Shown: piece by piece, positions 35,118 through 46,317 of the stretch
Layout of the letters: the number at the start of each line of letters is the position of its first letter
How positions within the stretch are numbered: position 1 is the first letter of the stretch
NCBI GenBank assembly: GCA_944548615.1
Contig: OX155972.1
Location: 8,083,719 to 8,147,718, forward strand
DNA length: 64,000 bases
Origin: Micropterix aruncella
Taxonomy: Eukaryota > Arthropoda > Insecta > Lepidoptera > Micropterigidae
Direction of reading: 5' to 3'
Made by a program: the position numbers and the translations under genes
The notes under the pieces: generated by a model
The model's input: only the letters and a program-made list of their open reading frames with translations
Told to the model about the DNA's origin: nothing
Databases searched by the model: none

Positions 35118-35345
35118 ACTAAACATTTGACTTCTATTAGCCCCAGAGGAAAAAGTCTGGCGGTGTCAAATCGAGCGAACGTGGAGGCCAGTCAAATTCA
35201 TCATTTTTTAATATTAAGCAACCGGGGAACAATGTCTTCAATAAATCGATTGTGGCACGAGCTGTATAAAATAGTGCGACATTTTGTTAAAGCCAGAAGT
35301 GCTCCATACCGTTTTCACGAACAATCGGCAAAAAAACGGTTATAA
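35118..35345 (-). pseudogene. Mariner/Tc1-type transposase C-terminal scrap
   Basis: Minus-strand reading gives DWPPRSLDLTPPDFFLWG, the signature around the third catalytic acidic residue of mariner-like DDE/D transposases, preceded by CHNRFIEDIVPRLLNIK-like sequence. One indel lies upstream and a stop follows FLWG. No inverted ends were found. Confidence 0.72.
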
Positions 35346-35839
35346 AAGCCCCCCAGCCCCCGCCGCGCGCCAACACAACCACCACCCGTGCACCAATTCA
35401 TAGTATGCGTGTAGTATTTTCCTTGGTATTAGTATGGTATTTTTCCAAGAATTATGTAGTACTTTATTATTATTTCGGATTTTAAATAGTATTCATGTTA
35501 CATGTATACGAGATATTCCAATCAAATTTTCAAAAAGTGATTTCGGTCAATGGTCAGGATTTTAACAAAGGAACACAAACTTAGATTTTGAAGTCTCTAA
35601 ATTCTGTAATTCTGTAAATAAAGTATTCTGAAATTGATATATGACTAGTGCCCCCACCCCCCGCCTCCCGGTAGACCGATTTCAATCACAAACTTTCTTA
35701 CTCATGGCATGACTAAATGATGCAAGCATGCCGAATTTCAGCTCAATCGGATACACACATAGGACACGCTGACAGACTTCCATCTGGAAATGGTCTTAAT
35801 CATCTCAGGAAGCTACATCTCTTCTTCGTCTTTCCCTCA
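35346..35839. other. Non-coding sequence with dispersed-repeat pieces
   Basis: AT-rich, with a CCCCCACCCCCCGCCTCCC patch and a GACAGACTTCCATCTGGAAATGGTC motif also found near 6640. No gene. Confidence 0.45.
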
Positions 35840-36437
35840 TTACTGAGGATAGTGGCCACTAGACAACAGTTTGCCTACGACGCTCCTTCACTTCGACCTG
35901 TCTTCTGCATGGCGGGTCGCAGATTGTATTGACCCTTTTGTAACTTCTTTGATGAGGTCGTTCCATCTGGACGGTGATCTGCCTCTACTTCTTCTTCCCT
36001 CCACTTGAACCCCGGAAAGCATTTTCTACAGATTCTCTGGGTTTCTTCTGGCAACATAACCGAAGAACTGCAGGACCCTTCTCATGCACACGGTGGAGAG
36101 CCTCACTTGGATGCCGAGTTCTTCCAGGACAGATTTGTTGGTGCGGCGTGCTGTCCATGGGATTCCTAGCATTTTGCGCCAACACCACATCTCCAGTGCA
36201 ACGATTTTGGTGCTTATCCGAGCCTTCAGGGTCCATGTCTCCGATGCATAGAGAAAGATCGAGAAAACCAGAGATCGAATCAGCCTGACCTTAGTCCGTT
36301 TACTTATGCCCCGATCATCCACAGCGTTTCTAGCTTGCTCATGGCCTATCTTGCCATCTGGCTTCTGCGTGATACCTCCTCTTCGCAGTTTCCGTCGACG
36401 TCTGGGCATAATCATGGAGCCCAGATAGACAAAAGCG
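35840..36437 (-). pseudogene. RTE-type ORF C-terminal end, two nonsense codons
   Basis: The minus-strand frame runs FVYLGSMI, LIRSLVFSIFLYASETWTL, MLGIPWTARRTNKSVLEELG to SSGHYPQ-stop without a frameshift. It holds two in-frame stops, one after NPENL and one after AEDRSK. It is a near relative of 4171-4595 and longer at its 5' side. Its upstream side ends exactly where the Harbinger-like element begins. Confidence 0.85.
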
Positions 36438-37363
36438 GCCGCCACACGTAAAGTTCGGACCGCGGGAAACACCACGCGCCGTTCCATCCCTCGTTCCGAT
36501 ACGCACGTGTTGACGCATTTGACGCGCGGCTGTTGGCAGTTTGATCTGGCATGTCGACGCGTACGCAATACGCATATCGTCACAGTTTTGCGCGCGCATC
36601 ACGTGTAAACGTCAATATGCGTCAAAACGTTCGATCTGCGTCAAAAACAAAACATGTCTGTTTGGAGTACGGAAACTATTACGTAATTTATTCGTTTATT
36701 CCGTGAACATCCATGCCGTGGAAGATAAAACGTAAAGACTACAGTAATAACAATATGCAAAACGTCGCTTATGACGAACTTGTAGATTTTTGTAAGAAAA
36801 TAGGATTTGCATCAGCATATCGCGAGTTTGTTACAAAAAAATACAAAATTTAAGAGGAGCATTCTCATTACTGTATCCTGCTTTGTGATTTTGTGGCGTA
36901 CCATTCTCAATAAACAATCAAATCATTACTATCCATTCTTAGGCAATTTTTAAAATCTTCTGTATAACTTTCTCTTAACTCACTTAACATAGGTAAATGT
37001 CCATATCTTCGTCTATATTGTTTTACCCACATTCGCCGTTTTTTTCGGTTGTTGAAGCTAACTACAAATCCAGCTAATGCGATGATCAAGCGAGTATCCT
37101 TTTCTTACTGCTGCTAAAAACTGTTAAAATTATAACGTTCCACGCGCCAGTCTAAACTGCAGTCTAAACTCTGAAAAAATGTTTACACGTACAGTTCGGA
37201 CTGCACTTAGCGTGGAATCTTAGATCAGACCGCGATCCAAACTGTGGTCACCTTTTATTCAAAATTTAACATGACAGTTTGATCCGCAGTCAAAACCGTG
37301 CGGATCTATCCACAGTTCGGAACGCAGTCCTAGATGCGCAGTCCGAACTCTACGTGTGGCGGC
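36438..37363 (-). mobile_element. PIF/Harbinger-like DNA element with inverted ends
   Basis: 36438-36464 and 37337-37363 are inverted copies (GCCGCCACACGTA, then AGTTCGGA with three mismatches). Looser homology extends ~10 bases outward. A HARBI1-like fragment sits inside. The right subterminal region repeats CAGTCCGAAC/CAGTTCGGA motifs several times. A three-base TWA target duplication was not found. The 5' side of the flanking RTE is not recognisable beyond 37363, so clean nesting is unproven. Confidence 0.7.
36855..37089 (-). pseudogene. HARBI1-like transposase fragment
   Basis: Minus-strand reading: KKRRMWVKQYRRRYGHLPML, then SELRESYTEDFKNCLRMD, and after a frameshift near 36905 VRHKITKQDTVMR. 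These correspond to the RRxWV, L..EL..D..F..FLRM and V...I.KQDTVMR blocks at the N-terminus of Harbinger transposases. The DDE catalytic part is missing, so the element depends on helper transposase, if it moves at all. Confidence 0.75.
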
Positions 37364-38275
37364 GGCTATTGTCTTTCACAGCTTGAAGGTCACTCTGCTC
37401 GTTGGTGCGTTGCATGGTTCCAGCCCGGTCCACAAACATGAGGAAGCTACATATAAATGGATATTTCCGTCTTTATCTCGAAAAAGTCGGTTGGTGGGCC
37501 TGGAAAATCCAAAACTAAAGCAATAATATACAAAATGCACAAAAACTATAACGTAGGTAAATAACAAAAGATGCATGTACATATAACGTAGGTAAATAAC
37601 AACAGAGCCAAATAAACCGAACAACAGATACCCAAGTAAACTCCGTTCGTGTGAAACGGCCGAAAGGGGTAAATCCGCCGCGTCTTTCGAGTTTTTCAGG
37701 TATAAATTTGTTAGGGATTTGTTTTTCAGAGCCTCGTTTCTGGAACGGGCTCGAGTACTGTATTTTGCAGGTGGAAAACTTTCCCAATCAAAAAGTTACT
37801 CCCGGGTGGCGAATGCAACATCGAAGAGGATGTTTGTCAAACTCTGAGTGGCAGGCGACTGCTCTCACAGAAGGAATCGATAAATTACCGAAGTTATAGG
37901 TGCTTACAGAAAACGCGAATCAAGTACCTACGCGAAGTAGTCTATAAGTTATTGTTGCAAGAATAACTTTTATTATGTATACATTACAATACGCCCTCCC
38001 CTACAAATGTTGCCATCAATAGATTCAAGTAAATATATTAAAAGAAATAAAAGACACGACTGCCGTTACAAAACGCGAAATAATAGTTTATAATTATTTT
38101 TTAACGGTTTTTTTTATAAAATATTTGTAGTTCGTGTATTGATCCATATATACACATATATATATTTTCTAAATATACCTACTTAATTAGTCCTTTCATT
38201 TGACACTAAACACGATATATTACGTTAATTTATCGACATTTCGAGATTCGGACATATAGATAACTGTTTACCTGA
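37364..38275. other. Sequence without a recognised gene
   Basis: Contains the dispersed repeat at 38030-38215 (inverted partner of 28546-28740, with a CACGACTGCCGTTA end). A duplicated AACGTAGGTAAATAACA motif lies at about 37550-37600. Open frames at 37376-37899 resemble nothing I know. Confidence 0.45.
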
Positions 38276-39836
38276 TATTATAACAGGTCACAGATCACTG
38301 CGATAGGGGATCAGGAAAGTAATAAACATAATGTTTTATATGGGGTGCCGCAGGGCAGCGTATTGGGTCCTTTACTCTTTCTGATGTATGTCAACGATTT
38401 ATGTGATATGACACTTGAAGGTAAAGGAGCCATAATCTCATTTGCAGATGACACCGCTGTCATAATTGAGGCAGATACTTGGGATGAAGCGTTTACAGAC
38501 GCGCAATGCTCCCTGAACAGTATTAAAACATGGCTTGATCGACATATATTGACACTCAATATCTCGAAGACGAAGTACCTAGCATTTTCACTCAGACCCA
38601 ACCTAACCTCCAACGTATTACCCTTAAAAATTCACCAATTTAACTGCAGTGTATCTTCAACCCAGAATAATTGCAAATGTGAGCATATAAACATTGAAAA
38701 AAAAATTAGATATTTAGGCATAGAAATAGATTCCAAACTAAATTGGGAATTCCAAATAAAATCGCTTACGGCGCGAACAAGGAAATTACTGTACGTGTTC
38801 CGCGAACTTAGGAATGTACTGAGTAAAGAAACACTGCGAATGGTGTATATGGCTCTTGGTCAAAGTATATGGGTGCATGGAATTATAGCGTGGGGCTCAT
38901 TTACAAAAACAACAATGGACCGACTATTAAAAGCACAAAAGTTACTAATAAGAGTCATAAACAAAAAGCCTCCTCGGTACAGTTCAAACCAGCTCTTTGC
39001 GGAGTTTAAGGTTTTGGATATCTGCCAGCTATTTATTAAGCAGTGCCTTGTAAGCTTTCACAAAACTAAAGAGTACAGAGCAAGAAGTCAACAATTGTAC
39101 TTAACGAGAAATGCTGGTAAGGAATTTTTCACAATTCCAAAGGTTAAAAGCACATTTGCCCGAAGACAATGTTTTTTTATCGCCCCGAAAGTTTATAACT
39201 CACTATGTGAAACCACGAAAAACGTGAAAAATTATGTAACTTTTAAAGGTAAAGTAAAAAACTGGCTTCTAGATATTGGGCGTTCAAAAACTAAAGACCT
39301 TATTAATACTGTAGGGTGAATATTTAAAAAAAATACGTATTTGTAAAATTGTGCAATATTACATATCATTTTCTTAAACATATATACTAGAATGTAGTGT
39401 TTATTCATATATTTGTATATATTATTACTTATTTTCCACTTAAATTTATTGTATATAATGTAAAGTTTACTTTATTTTTAGCCCTTAATTGCATACATAT
39501 ATATATTTTTTTTCTACTTTAAATTTTACTTTAATTTGTGTAAACAACACATTTGTTAGATTTAGAAATATTTAAAATTGATCACCTTCGTCAGTTCGCG
39601 AGTTACAAAAATACAGTTGGTATAACACAGCACAGCCAGAGACAGACCTTCTAGGTCTAGTTGGTTGTGCGATTTCGCCTCATTCGGATATGCTAGCATA
39701 TTTATATCCATAGAGCTATGTTTTTCGCTATTATAATGTTTGTTCTTAATTATTCCTCATGTACAACAGTATGCATGTCCTTGTATTTTTTTGTTCTTGT
39801 ACGTTATAAATAAATAAATAAATAAATAAATAAATT
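38276..39836 (+). mobile_element. 5'-truncated CR1/Jockey-like LINE with (AAAT)n tail
   Basis: Open coding starts inside RT and is followed by ~500 bases of 3' UTR and an (AAAT)n tail at 39806-39836, the kind of simple-repeat end used by CR1-like elements. Confidence 0.82.
38345..39319 (+). CDS. LINE reverse transcriptase C-terminal half (open)
   Basis: 324 residues from the in-frame GTG of GVPQGSVLGP. The frame is open further upstream to about 38283 (NRSQITAIGD). FADD is at residues 33-36, followed by WLDRHILTLNISKTKYLAF, YLGIEIDSKLNWEF and the C-terminal CFFIAPKVYNSL, FKGKVKNWLLD. There is no stop or frameshift across the preserved part, so the insertion is young, but endonuclease and RT fingers are absent. 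Confidence 0.9.
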   Translation: MPQGSVLGPLLFLMYVNDLCDMTLEGKGAIISFADDTAVIIEADTWDEAFTDAQCSLNSIKTWLDRHILTLNISKTKYLAFSLRPNLTSNVLPLKIHQFNCSVSSTQNNCKCEHINIEKKIRYLGIEIDSKLNWEFQIKSLTARTRKLLYVFRELRNVLSKETLRMVYMALGQSIWVHGIIAWGSFTKTTMDRLLKAQKLLIRVINKKPPRYSSNQLFAEFKVLDICQLFIKQCLVSFHKTKEYRARSQQLYLTRNAGKEFFTIPKVKSTFARRQCFFIAPKVYNSLCETTKNVKNYVTFKGKVKNWLLDIGRSKTKDLINTVG

Positions 39837-40633
39837 ACACTCGGAATGACTTGACGATTCTAAAAATACTCCATACTTCTAAATTAATTCGAGCGTTTAG
39901 AAGTTATAGTGGAATAAGGAACGGAAAACACACATAGATGAACCATGAACATATTACACACCATTTTGTTGGGCAGTCGTGTAAAAAGAAAATGTTGCCG
40001 TTACGTTTATTCTGCTCGTTTATGAAATCAGCCCCCACACTATCCGGCATGCTTTCCGGCGTTGATGATAAAATATTTGCTTTCAAACAGTCATTAATAA
40101 AAGCCCGGTTGATACGATGCGAGTTCACGCACGAGAAATGCTTCTCGAACGCACTCACGTATTGTGTAGACTGTAGACGGTTCTTGAAACTCTTGCATGC
40201 ACGAACACAGCGTCGTTCGCGCGCGAACGAGTTCAATCATGTTTATTAGGTGGCGTTTGAGAGGCGTCTCGCACGGGTGCGAAAAAGTTTTCATTTTGTA
40301 TTTTTTTGTTGTTTTTGGTTGTTTAACCGAGCCATGACTAAGTCTCTATCCTTCTCGCTCACACGGATACCTATTGCAGCGCTAGTTATTTAATGTATCT
40401 TACTCGCACCTCACCTCGTTAGTCATGTGCGCTGGCCTTCTCGATCGACTAGTGATGCAATGTAGGTTAAATGTTGATTTCCATTCATGATTCTTGTGAC
40501 GCTCGCGTTTGTATATTGGTAATATTACAATTAATCTCTATTATAATTAATCTTAAAATGGAAGACAACAATGTATTTTAGAACCTGAGAATAATGCACC
40601 TAACTGAGTTGTAAGTCATTTCTTAATTTGTTT
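39837..40633. other. Non-coding sequence
   Basis: The patch at 40080-40290 is GC-richer and open on both strands but resembles no family. 40520-40630 has a diverged relative at 43035-43130. Confidence 0.45.
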
Positions 40634-40637
40634 AGTG

Positions 40638-41229
40638 TGTGAGGGACCACCCCTCACTAAACTCCAAATTGTTCGGTGTGAGGTGGTGGTATCAACTTAC
40701 GAGTTATCTCCGTATTGAAAGGCGGTTTTGAATAAAGTAGAAGGTATTTATTGATTGAAAGTTTGATATTGCCAGTTATAACGCGTCCCGAACAAGTTAT
40801 GTTGACGCGAGTGTATAGATGCGCGACTGCGGTTACGAGGATATACGGATGAGAATTGTATGTGTGCTCCTAGTATCTTGTACTGGGCACTGCTGAAGTC
40901 TGTGGGATTACAGGCTGATGCTTCGAGACTAAGGGGGTGAAGAAAAGGAAACCAAGGAGCCGGATTCGTTGACACACCTCGTGAGGAGGGTGCCGAATAT
41001 GCCGTCGCAACCTTGGGGGAAGGTGATCACTCGGGGAATGATAATTTGGTTGCTTTTTCGCCAGTTTATATAAGCCGATAAATGATGCAATCCAAAATAT
41101 TCCGAGTAAAAGTTTTGTTTCATCATGCTGATTCATGACTGCACCGGTTAAAATAATAGCTGAATTGTGTCGGTGTATTTCACTGGAAATCGATGCATTT
41201 GATGATCGCATATAATGGACTCCGTTACA
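40638..41229. mobile_element. Solo LTR, copy 1
   Basis: Begins TGTGAGGGACC and ends CCGTTACA (TG...CA ends), with AGTG directly repeated at 40634-40637 and 41230-41233. A TTTATATAAG box lies near 41065. No coding or internal retrovirus-like sequence is attached, so the element recombined to a single LTR, or it is a short non-autonomous relative. It matches 52070-52726 along its length. Confidence 0.8.
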
Positions 41230-41510
41230 AGTGGTTAATTAATTAAAAAAATAAATTTTATTATGATGGGTAGAATGTAGTAAAATGTTATTTCGTTCGT
41301 TAACGAGCTAGGTTAGGACATGCCTTTCCAACAATATGCGGCTTGGATGGTATTGTCGTTCGCCTCTTGTAGGCCCTGGTGTTTGAGGAAGGTCGATAGC
41401 TGCAGGCAAGATGGTGGTCTTAATCCTGCAGTATTCCATAATTGCTTGCATATCGGGTTCTCTGTGTAGCTTCAGCGATCAAGATTTGATGGCATCTTGT
41501 CACGCCCACC

Positions 41511-42868
41511 TTGTTTGGTGGTGAACGGTTTCGTGCAGCTTTGGCCACAAGATCCATTGTGTTCTCGGATCAGCTCAACTCACGATTCAGCTCCTATTCA
41601 GAAGCCTCCTCGAGTGGAAGGCTACCCTGGGTCTCCGGCGTCAGACCGGCCTAAGACTTCCGTGTCTCAGGCCTCAGAGCTGGTGGACCGGTTTCTCCCG
41701 GCGGGATTGCATCCCGGCAATTGCTGAAAGGGTCTGGAGACTATGGAAATACACTGTTTCCTAAGCAGCGGGGGTGGATGTTTCACCTGATGCCATGACA
41801 GGGAGCTAGCGGGCCCATGATGAGGTGGCCACGATGACCCATGTGTTCAGGGTCGGTCACACTCACGGGTCAACACCCATCCGACGGCCTCCACGCACGG
41901 GGTGCGAACCTGGGTAGGACACTGGGTCAACCAGTCTCCCCTGGGAATCAAACCTCTGGCGCTCCTGGACGGTCCGCGCACCGAGCGGCGCAAGCCAATC
42001 GATTGTGCTCTCCGACTAACAGTCGGGGGAGTCTGGGAACTGTATTGTTTCCTATAGAGCGGGGTTGGTTGCCTACCTTACGGCGACTGCTCTTGAAATG
42101 ACCATTGGCCATCCGATCCCGGTTCAGAGCCGGGCAAAGGACGCCTTGGTCCGCGATAGATTCGGTGTACTCCGTTTCACCGCTTCGTAAGGGAGAGGAC
42201 CGCGCAAGCGACCTCGAACTCGGAACCAATCGAGAGACCGGAGAAATCTGGTCACAATTGGAAGTGAGGGCGCGAGTATCTCGAGCCCGCCGGGTTTATT
42301 CCTGGCTAACTCGCGGTAAGGCGTTGGACTCTCACGGGTTGTGGCGTAGCTAGACGTTGGATTGTTATTGTCCAAAGTCTTCTACGCTCACTGCAGGGCG
42401 ATAGAACGACTAATCGTTAAAACGTCCTGTGGTGACGGGCTCGCCCGTTGTACTCGACACCGCAAGATGATGCGATGACACTCTTGAAATGACCTTGGGC
42501 CACTTGATCCTGTGTGGCACTACGGGCAAAGAACGCCCAGTTCCGCGATAAATTCAAACTGAAATACCGCTGTAATACAACAGGTAGAGGTTGCGTAAGC
42601 GACTTCGGACCAGTAACCAGTCAAGAGGACGAAGGTATCCTGAAGGTTAATTTCAGACGGAGATATCCTGCCAAAACTGGTAGTTAGGGAGTGAGTCTGC
42701 CGGCTGGGTACCTTTCCCGGTGCCTCGCCGTAAAGCGTCGGCCTCTAACGGGTTGCTGGTGAACTAGACTTGTCCCGAATCTTCTACGCTCATCCCAAGG
42801 CTGAATAAACGATCTATATAGTTATACCAGCCTGGGGTGACGGGTTCGCCCGTTGTAGTCGACACCGC
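41511..42868 (+). mobile_element. Family S copy D, split by copy C
   Basis: The parts 41511-41800 and 42481-42868 read continuously once copy C is removed. The pair CATCTTGTCACGCCCACC (41493-41510) and CATCCTGTCACACCCACC (42869-42886) flanks it as an 18-bp target duplication with two differences. It ends in GTAGTCGACACCGC without poly-A. A perfect ACGGG/CCCGT hairpin with a TTCG loop lies at 42840-42853. Diverged from copy C, hence older. Confidence 0.85.
41801..42467 (+). mobile_element. Family S copy C (667 bp, complete)
   Basis: Inserted into copy D with a 13-bp target duplication (41788-41800 and 42468-42480, one difference). Sequence runs GGGAGCTAGCGGGCCCATG to CTCGACACCGCAAGA. It has no poly-A, inverted ends or LTRs. 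The 3' region contains TGGCTAACTCGCGGTAAGG, loosely like a tRNA Ser/Leu A-box region, and a hairpin ACGGG-CTCG-CCCGT at 42435-42448. On the minus strand most of it is open, in a frame also partly open in other copies. Duplications of this kind fit target-primed reverse transcription, so a non-autonomous retroelement is my best guess. Confidence 0.85.
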
Positions 42869-42886
42869 CATCCTGTCACACCCACC

Positions 42887-43490
42887 CTCAGTCTGTACAG
42901 ACTACGCCAGGTGGTGTAGAAGAGATAGGACCCCGCTGCTTTCTCTTTCTTTACGTCTTAGCCAAGTAAAGATCTCCATTGAGTGATGTGGTTCGATGAT
43001 TGACTGCCTTCGAGCGGTTGTGTCTGACTATGAATAATTCTATAATAATTAATGATAGAATAGAAAATAAATGTGTTTTAGAATCCTGAAAATAATGCCT
43101 CTAACTATGTTGTAAGTAATTTTCTAATATTTTGAGCTGTTCATGTATTCAATCATTACATTTTCAAATTATGGGTAAAAAATTAAAAAAAAATAAGTAT
43201 ATAGTTACGATAGTTCCTTCCCTAGAAATTATTACCATCGATATATATTTCAAAAGAGAATAGTATTTAAAGTAGTTTTCGGACTAGCTGATTTATTTTA
43301 AGCTTACAACAAATAAGCTCCGAATTAGCTAATTCAGTTATTTCCAATTGTCTAACCAGAGTTATTTCTGACTGTTTTTTATTGTCTATCGTTGATTTTC
43401 AAAAGCAGCATGCGTTTTTTTGTGTATTCCAGCGTTATATTTTTCTCAAGATATACTACTAAAATATATGGAACCTGGAATCACCCATAG
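42887..43490. other. Non-coding sequence
   Basis: No recognised feature apart from a diverged repeat at 43035-43130 shared with 40520-40630. Confidence 0.4.
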
Positions 43491-43570
43491 ATTGTTACCA
43501 AAGGAGTACCACGAGGATCTATCCTACTCCCATTTCTCTTCCTATTTATTTATTATTTGTTTAATTAATA
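43491..43570 (+). pseudogene. Tiny reverse-transcriptase fragment
   Basis: One frame reads IVTKGVPRGSILLPFLFLFI, the conserved GVPQGSILGPLLF block of non-LTR RTs with two changes. Nothing else of the element is recognisable nearby. Short, but the motif is distinctive. Confidence 0.65.
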
Positions 43571-44554
43571 AATTTTGCGGTATATTTAGACATATTAAAC
43601 ACAATATAGAGTATTTGGAAAACCTAATTATAGAAAACTAATTTACTATCTTATATAATGTTAACAACGCTTGCATGGAACAATTATAAAAACTTTCTAC
43701 AAAAATCAATTTAAAAAAAAAGAGAAATCAGAAATTCAGTAATTTAAACGACATTTATAAAGTTTGACAGCTCTATTTATTACATCCTAATTCAAGCGAA
43801 ATAATAATTATTTCATTAAACTTCATCTTATACAGTTTCTTAAAAACTAGGTGAGAGTTTAAAAACTTTCTGATATTTTCTAATATTTTAAGATAAAAAA
43901 AAAATTGTGGTTTTTCCTAGCTCACATGAGCATTTATTCCGTTTCATCTTGCAATACTCGTAAAAGTATTGGTTAATAAAGGTGGAATATTTCTCTTTGT
44001 GAAATGCTTCTATATAAAACAATAAATTTTTATCTGTGCTACCGGCTACCATTTTGCTTTGTGGATTTTGATGTTTCGATCGAAATCAGGCCAGGTTGTT
44101 AAAATGTCCATAAATATTACCATTTCGATTGCAAAACAAATTAAATTCAAGGATCAAAGGGGGAAGGCAAGAAAATAAAATACATCAGATGGCAAGAAAA
44201 TTTCATTGAAAGAGATGAGAAAAGTTACGCTTTTGATATTTCCAAGCATGACTCAAGCATCGCCAATGGTATAAATTGCTAGAGCCAATCTTGAGAATTT
44301 TTGACTCGACTGTAGAATGGAAACAGATACTCAAGCATTGCTCAAACACTAGTCGATGCTTAAGCTTCGACTATAGATTCGGATGTAAGAGCCCCTTCTG
44401 ATAGCCAGATGGCACCCAGATACAATTCAATACAATACAATCTAATTCTACTCCAGTAGGAAGGGATCCCTACGCTTGGACGCGTCGTTGCCTCACATTC
44501 TCAATAATGTAATTACGGAAAACGAACTATTCTGATACATAGTTTGCATATAAA
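43571..44554. other. AT-rich non-coding sequence
   Basis: No gene, element end or repeat that I can support. Confidence 0.45.
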
Positions 44555-45477
44555 TCTATACTAATATTATAAAGAGGTAAAGGTTGTGAGTTTGTGAGGT
44601 TGTAGGGAGTAATTTGTGGATCTACTGAACCGATTTTGAAAATCCTTTTAGCAATAGAAAGCCACGTTATTTGTAAGTGTTATAGGCTATATATTAATCC
44701 GAAAAATGAAAAGACTTTTTCGTGGTAGTAGGATTTGCAAAATAAGTCGGAGAAAAAACGGTCGAATAAAAACAATTTTTACGAACGCTGCCTTAACGAT
44801 GAGAGCTATATGATTGAGTTCTAGAGAAAAGTTGTAGAGATTGATAATACCTACCAAAAAGTCACTGACAGCATATGTCTAACTTTTATATTTAAGTCAC
44901 AAAAAGTAGTTTTTTATATTAAAAAAATAATTTAAATCGTTAGGTCAGGTTTATTAGTCATATTATTAACAATTATGAAATTTATCAATCTCTACAACTT
45001 TTCGTCTTATATATATAAAGTCTTATATATATATAAATAAGTAAATTTATCGACTTAAAAGTGTTTAAAACGAAAGACTTTTCCCTTCTACTGCATATAA
45101 TTTCCTTTTTACTGCATAAATGGTTAAAGAGATAATACAACATAGGTATGGAACCGCGACCGCGCGTTGGAACTTCTGAAAGACAATATATTTTGGTACC
45201 AAATAATAACAGTACATCTAATATAATATACAAAGAAGTTTTGAACAATTAAAATAAACATAATTTATTCAATCATAATCATGTCATTCACTCATTTGAA
45301 ACCCGGTAATATAGCCAAATTGGCATGCAAATACATACATACATGTGCATTAAAAAAATAACCCCCTTTTGGTAGTCATTAATAAATCATAACACTCAGT
45401 ACTAACCGAACCACACTCATAATTTCATTACATGTAAAAATGTTTACCGCCCAACGAAGTGGGCACGGGTCAGCTAG
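44555..45477 (+). mobile_element. Family H Helitron, complete ends (923 bp)
   Basis: Preceded by A, starts TCTATACTAATATTATAAAG, ends GGGCACGGGTCAGCTAG and is followed by T. The middle carries ~200 extra bases compared with the 23.6-kb copy (about 44970-45300, including TATATA runs). Non-coding. Confidence 0.85.
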
Positions 45478-46317
45478 TTATTTTATATAATTTATAATCG
45501 TCATGAGGGGATTATTCTAAAAATAGTTTTATGATAAAAATTTGCTAAATTGCTATAACTTTCAGAGCAATACCTAGTCATAGTAATAATTTGATAGTCG
45601 CGAAAATTGATAATCTGTAATATATATAATTTAAATTATTTAGAATCTTTATGAGGCTATATTCTAAAAATAGTTTTATAATGAAAATCGCTAAATTGTA
45701 ACATGAATAAAGATAGTTGTTCCGTACTAAATCGACCACTCTGTTAACGATCACGACCGTGGAAATACCCGATGAACTATGTTATTTTATATAGGGGGGT
45801 GGGGGGTGGGGTGTATATCAGTTAATGATTTATTTATTTTATACTTGTATACATTAAGTAGTTGCATTGTTACCGAAGCATAGCTTGGCATAGCTTATGT
45901 AACAAATTGCGCTATGCACATCTAACGAGGCTTCTCAGGCCTGTATCTAGTTGCACATGATACAGATAGTATAAAAACACAAATAATAGTATTAAATTAA
46001 TATAATTCGACAAGAAAAAAAGAAGAGAGAAATGGAAGCATGAAAATAAAGGTAAACGTCCTCCGTTTATATTAACAAATATAAAATATTTTTATAGATT
46101 TAAGTAATAAAGTTCATCACATTATGTGATGTAATAAATACAATACATAGATACTCGTAGATACAAAATTCACATCCATCGATACAAAGATTTTTCTCCT
46201 GATACTATAATTCGTAGCAGTTCCTTTTATAAACGCAGGTATCCAAACTCTGTTAAACACCTGTTTATTTTAAATTTAAACATTAATATTGATATTTTTT
46301 TCAAATTGCCTCTAAGC
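45478..46317. other. Non-coding sequence
   Basis: A G-rich patch (GGGGGGTGGGGGGTGGGG) is at about 45796. Otherwise AT-rich without genes. Confidence 0.45.

Noticed and set aside
39904..40249. Overlapping frames of ~100 codons on both strands
   Set aside because: They mirror each other without a known domain and have no intron or LINE context.
42300..42455. tRNA gene in family S
   Set aside because: A-box-like and B-box-like motifs are ~130 bases apart and no cloverleaf or acceptor stem can be drawn.
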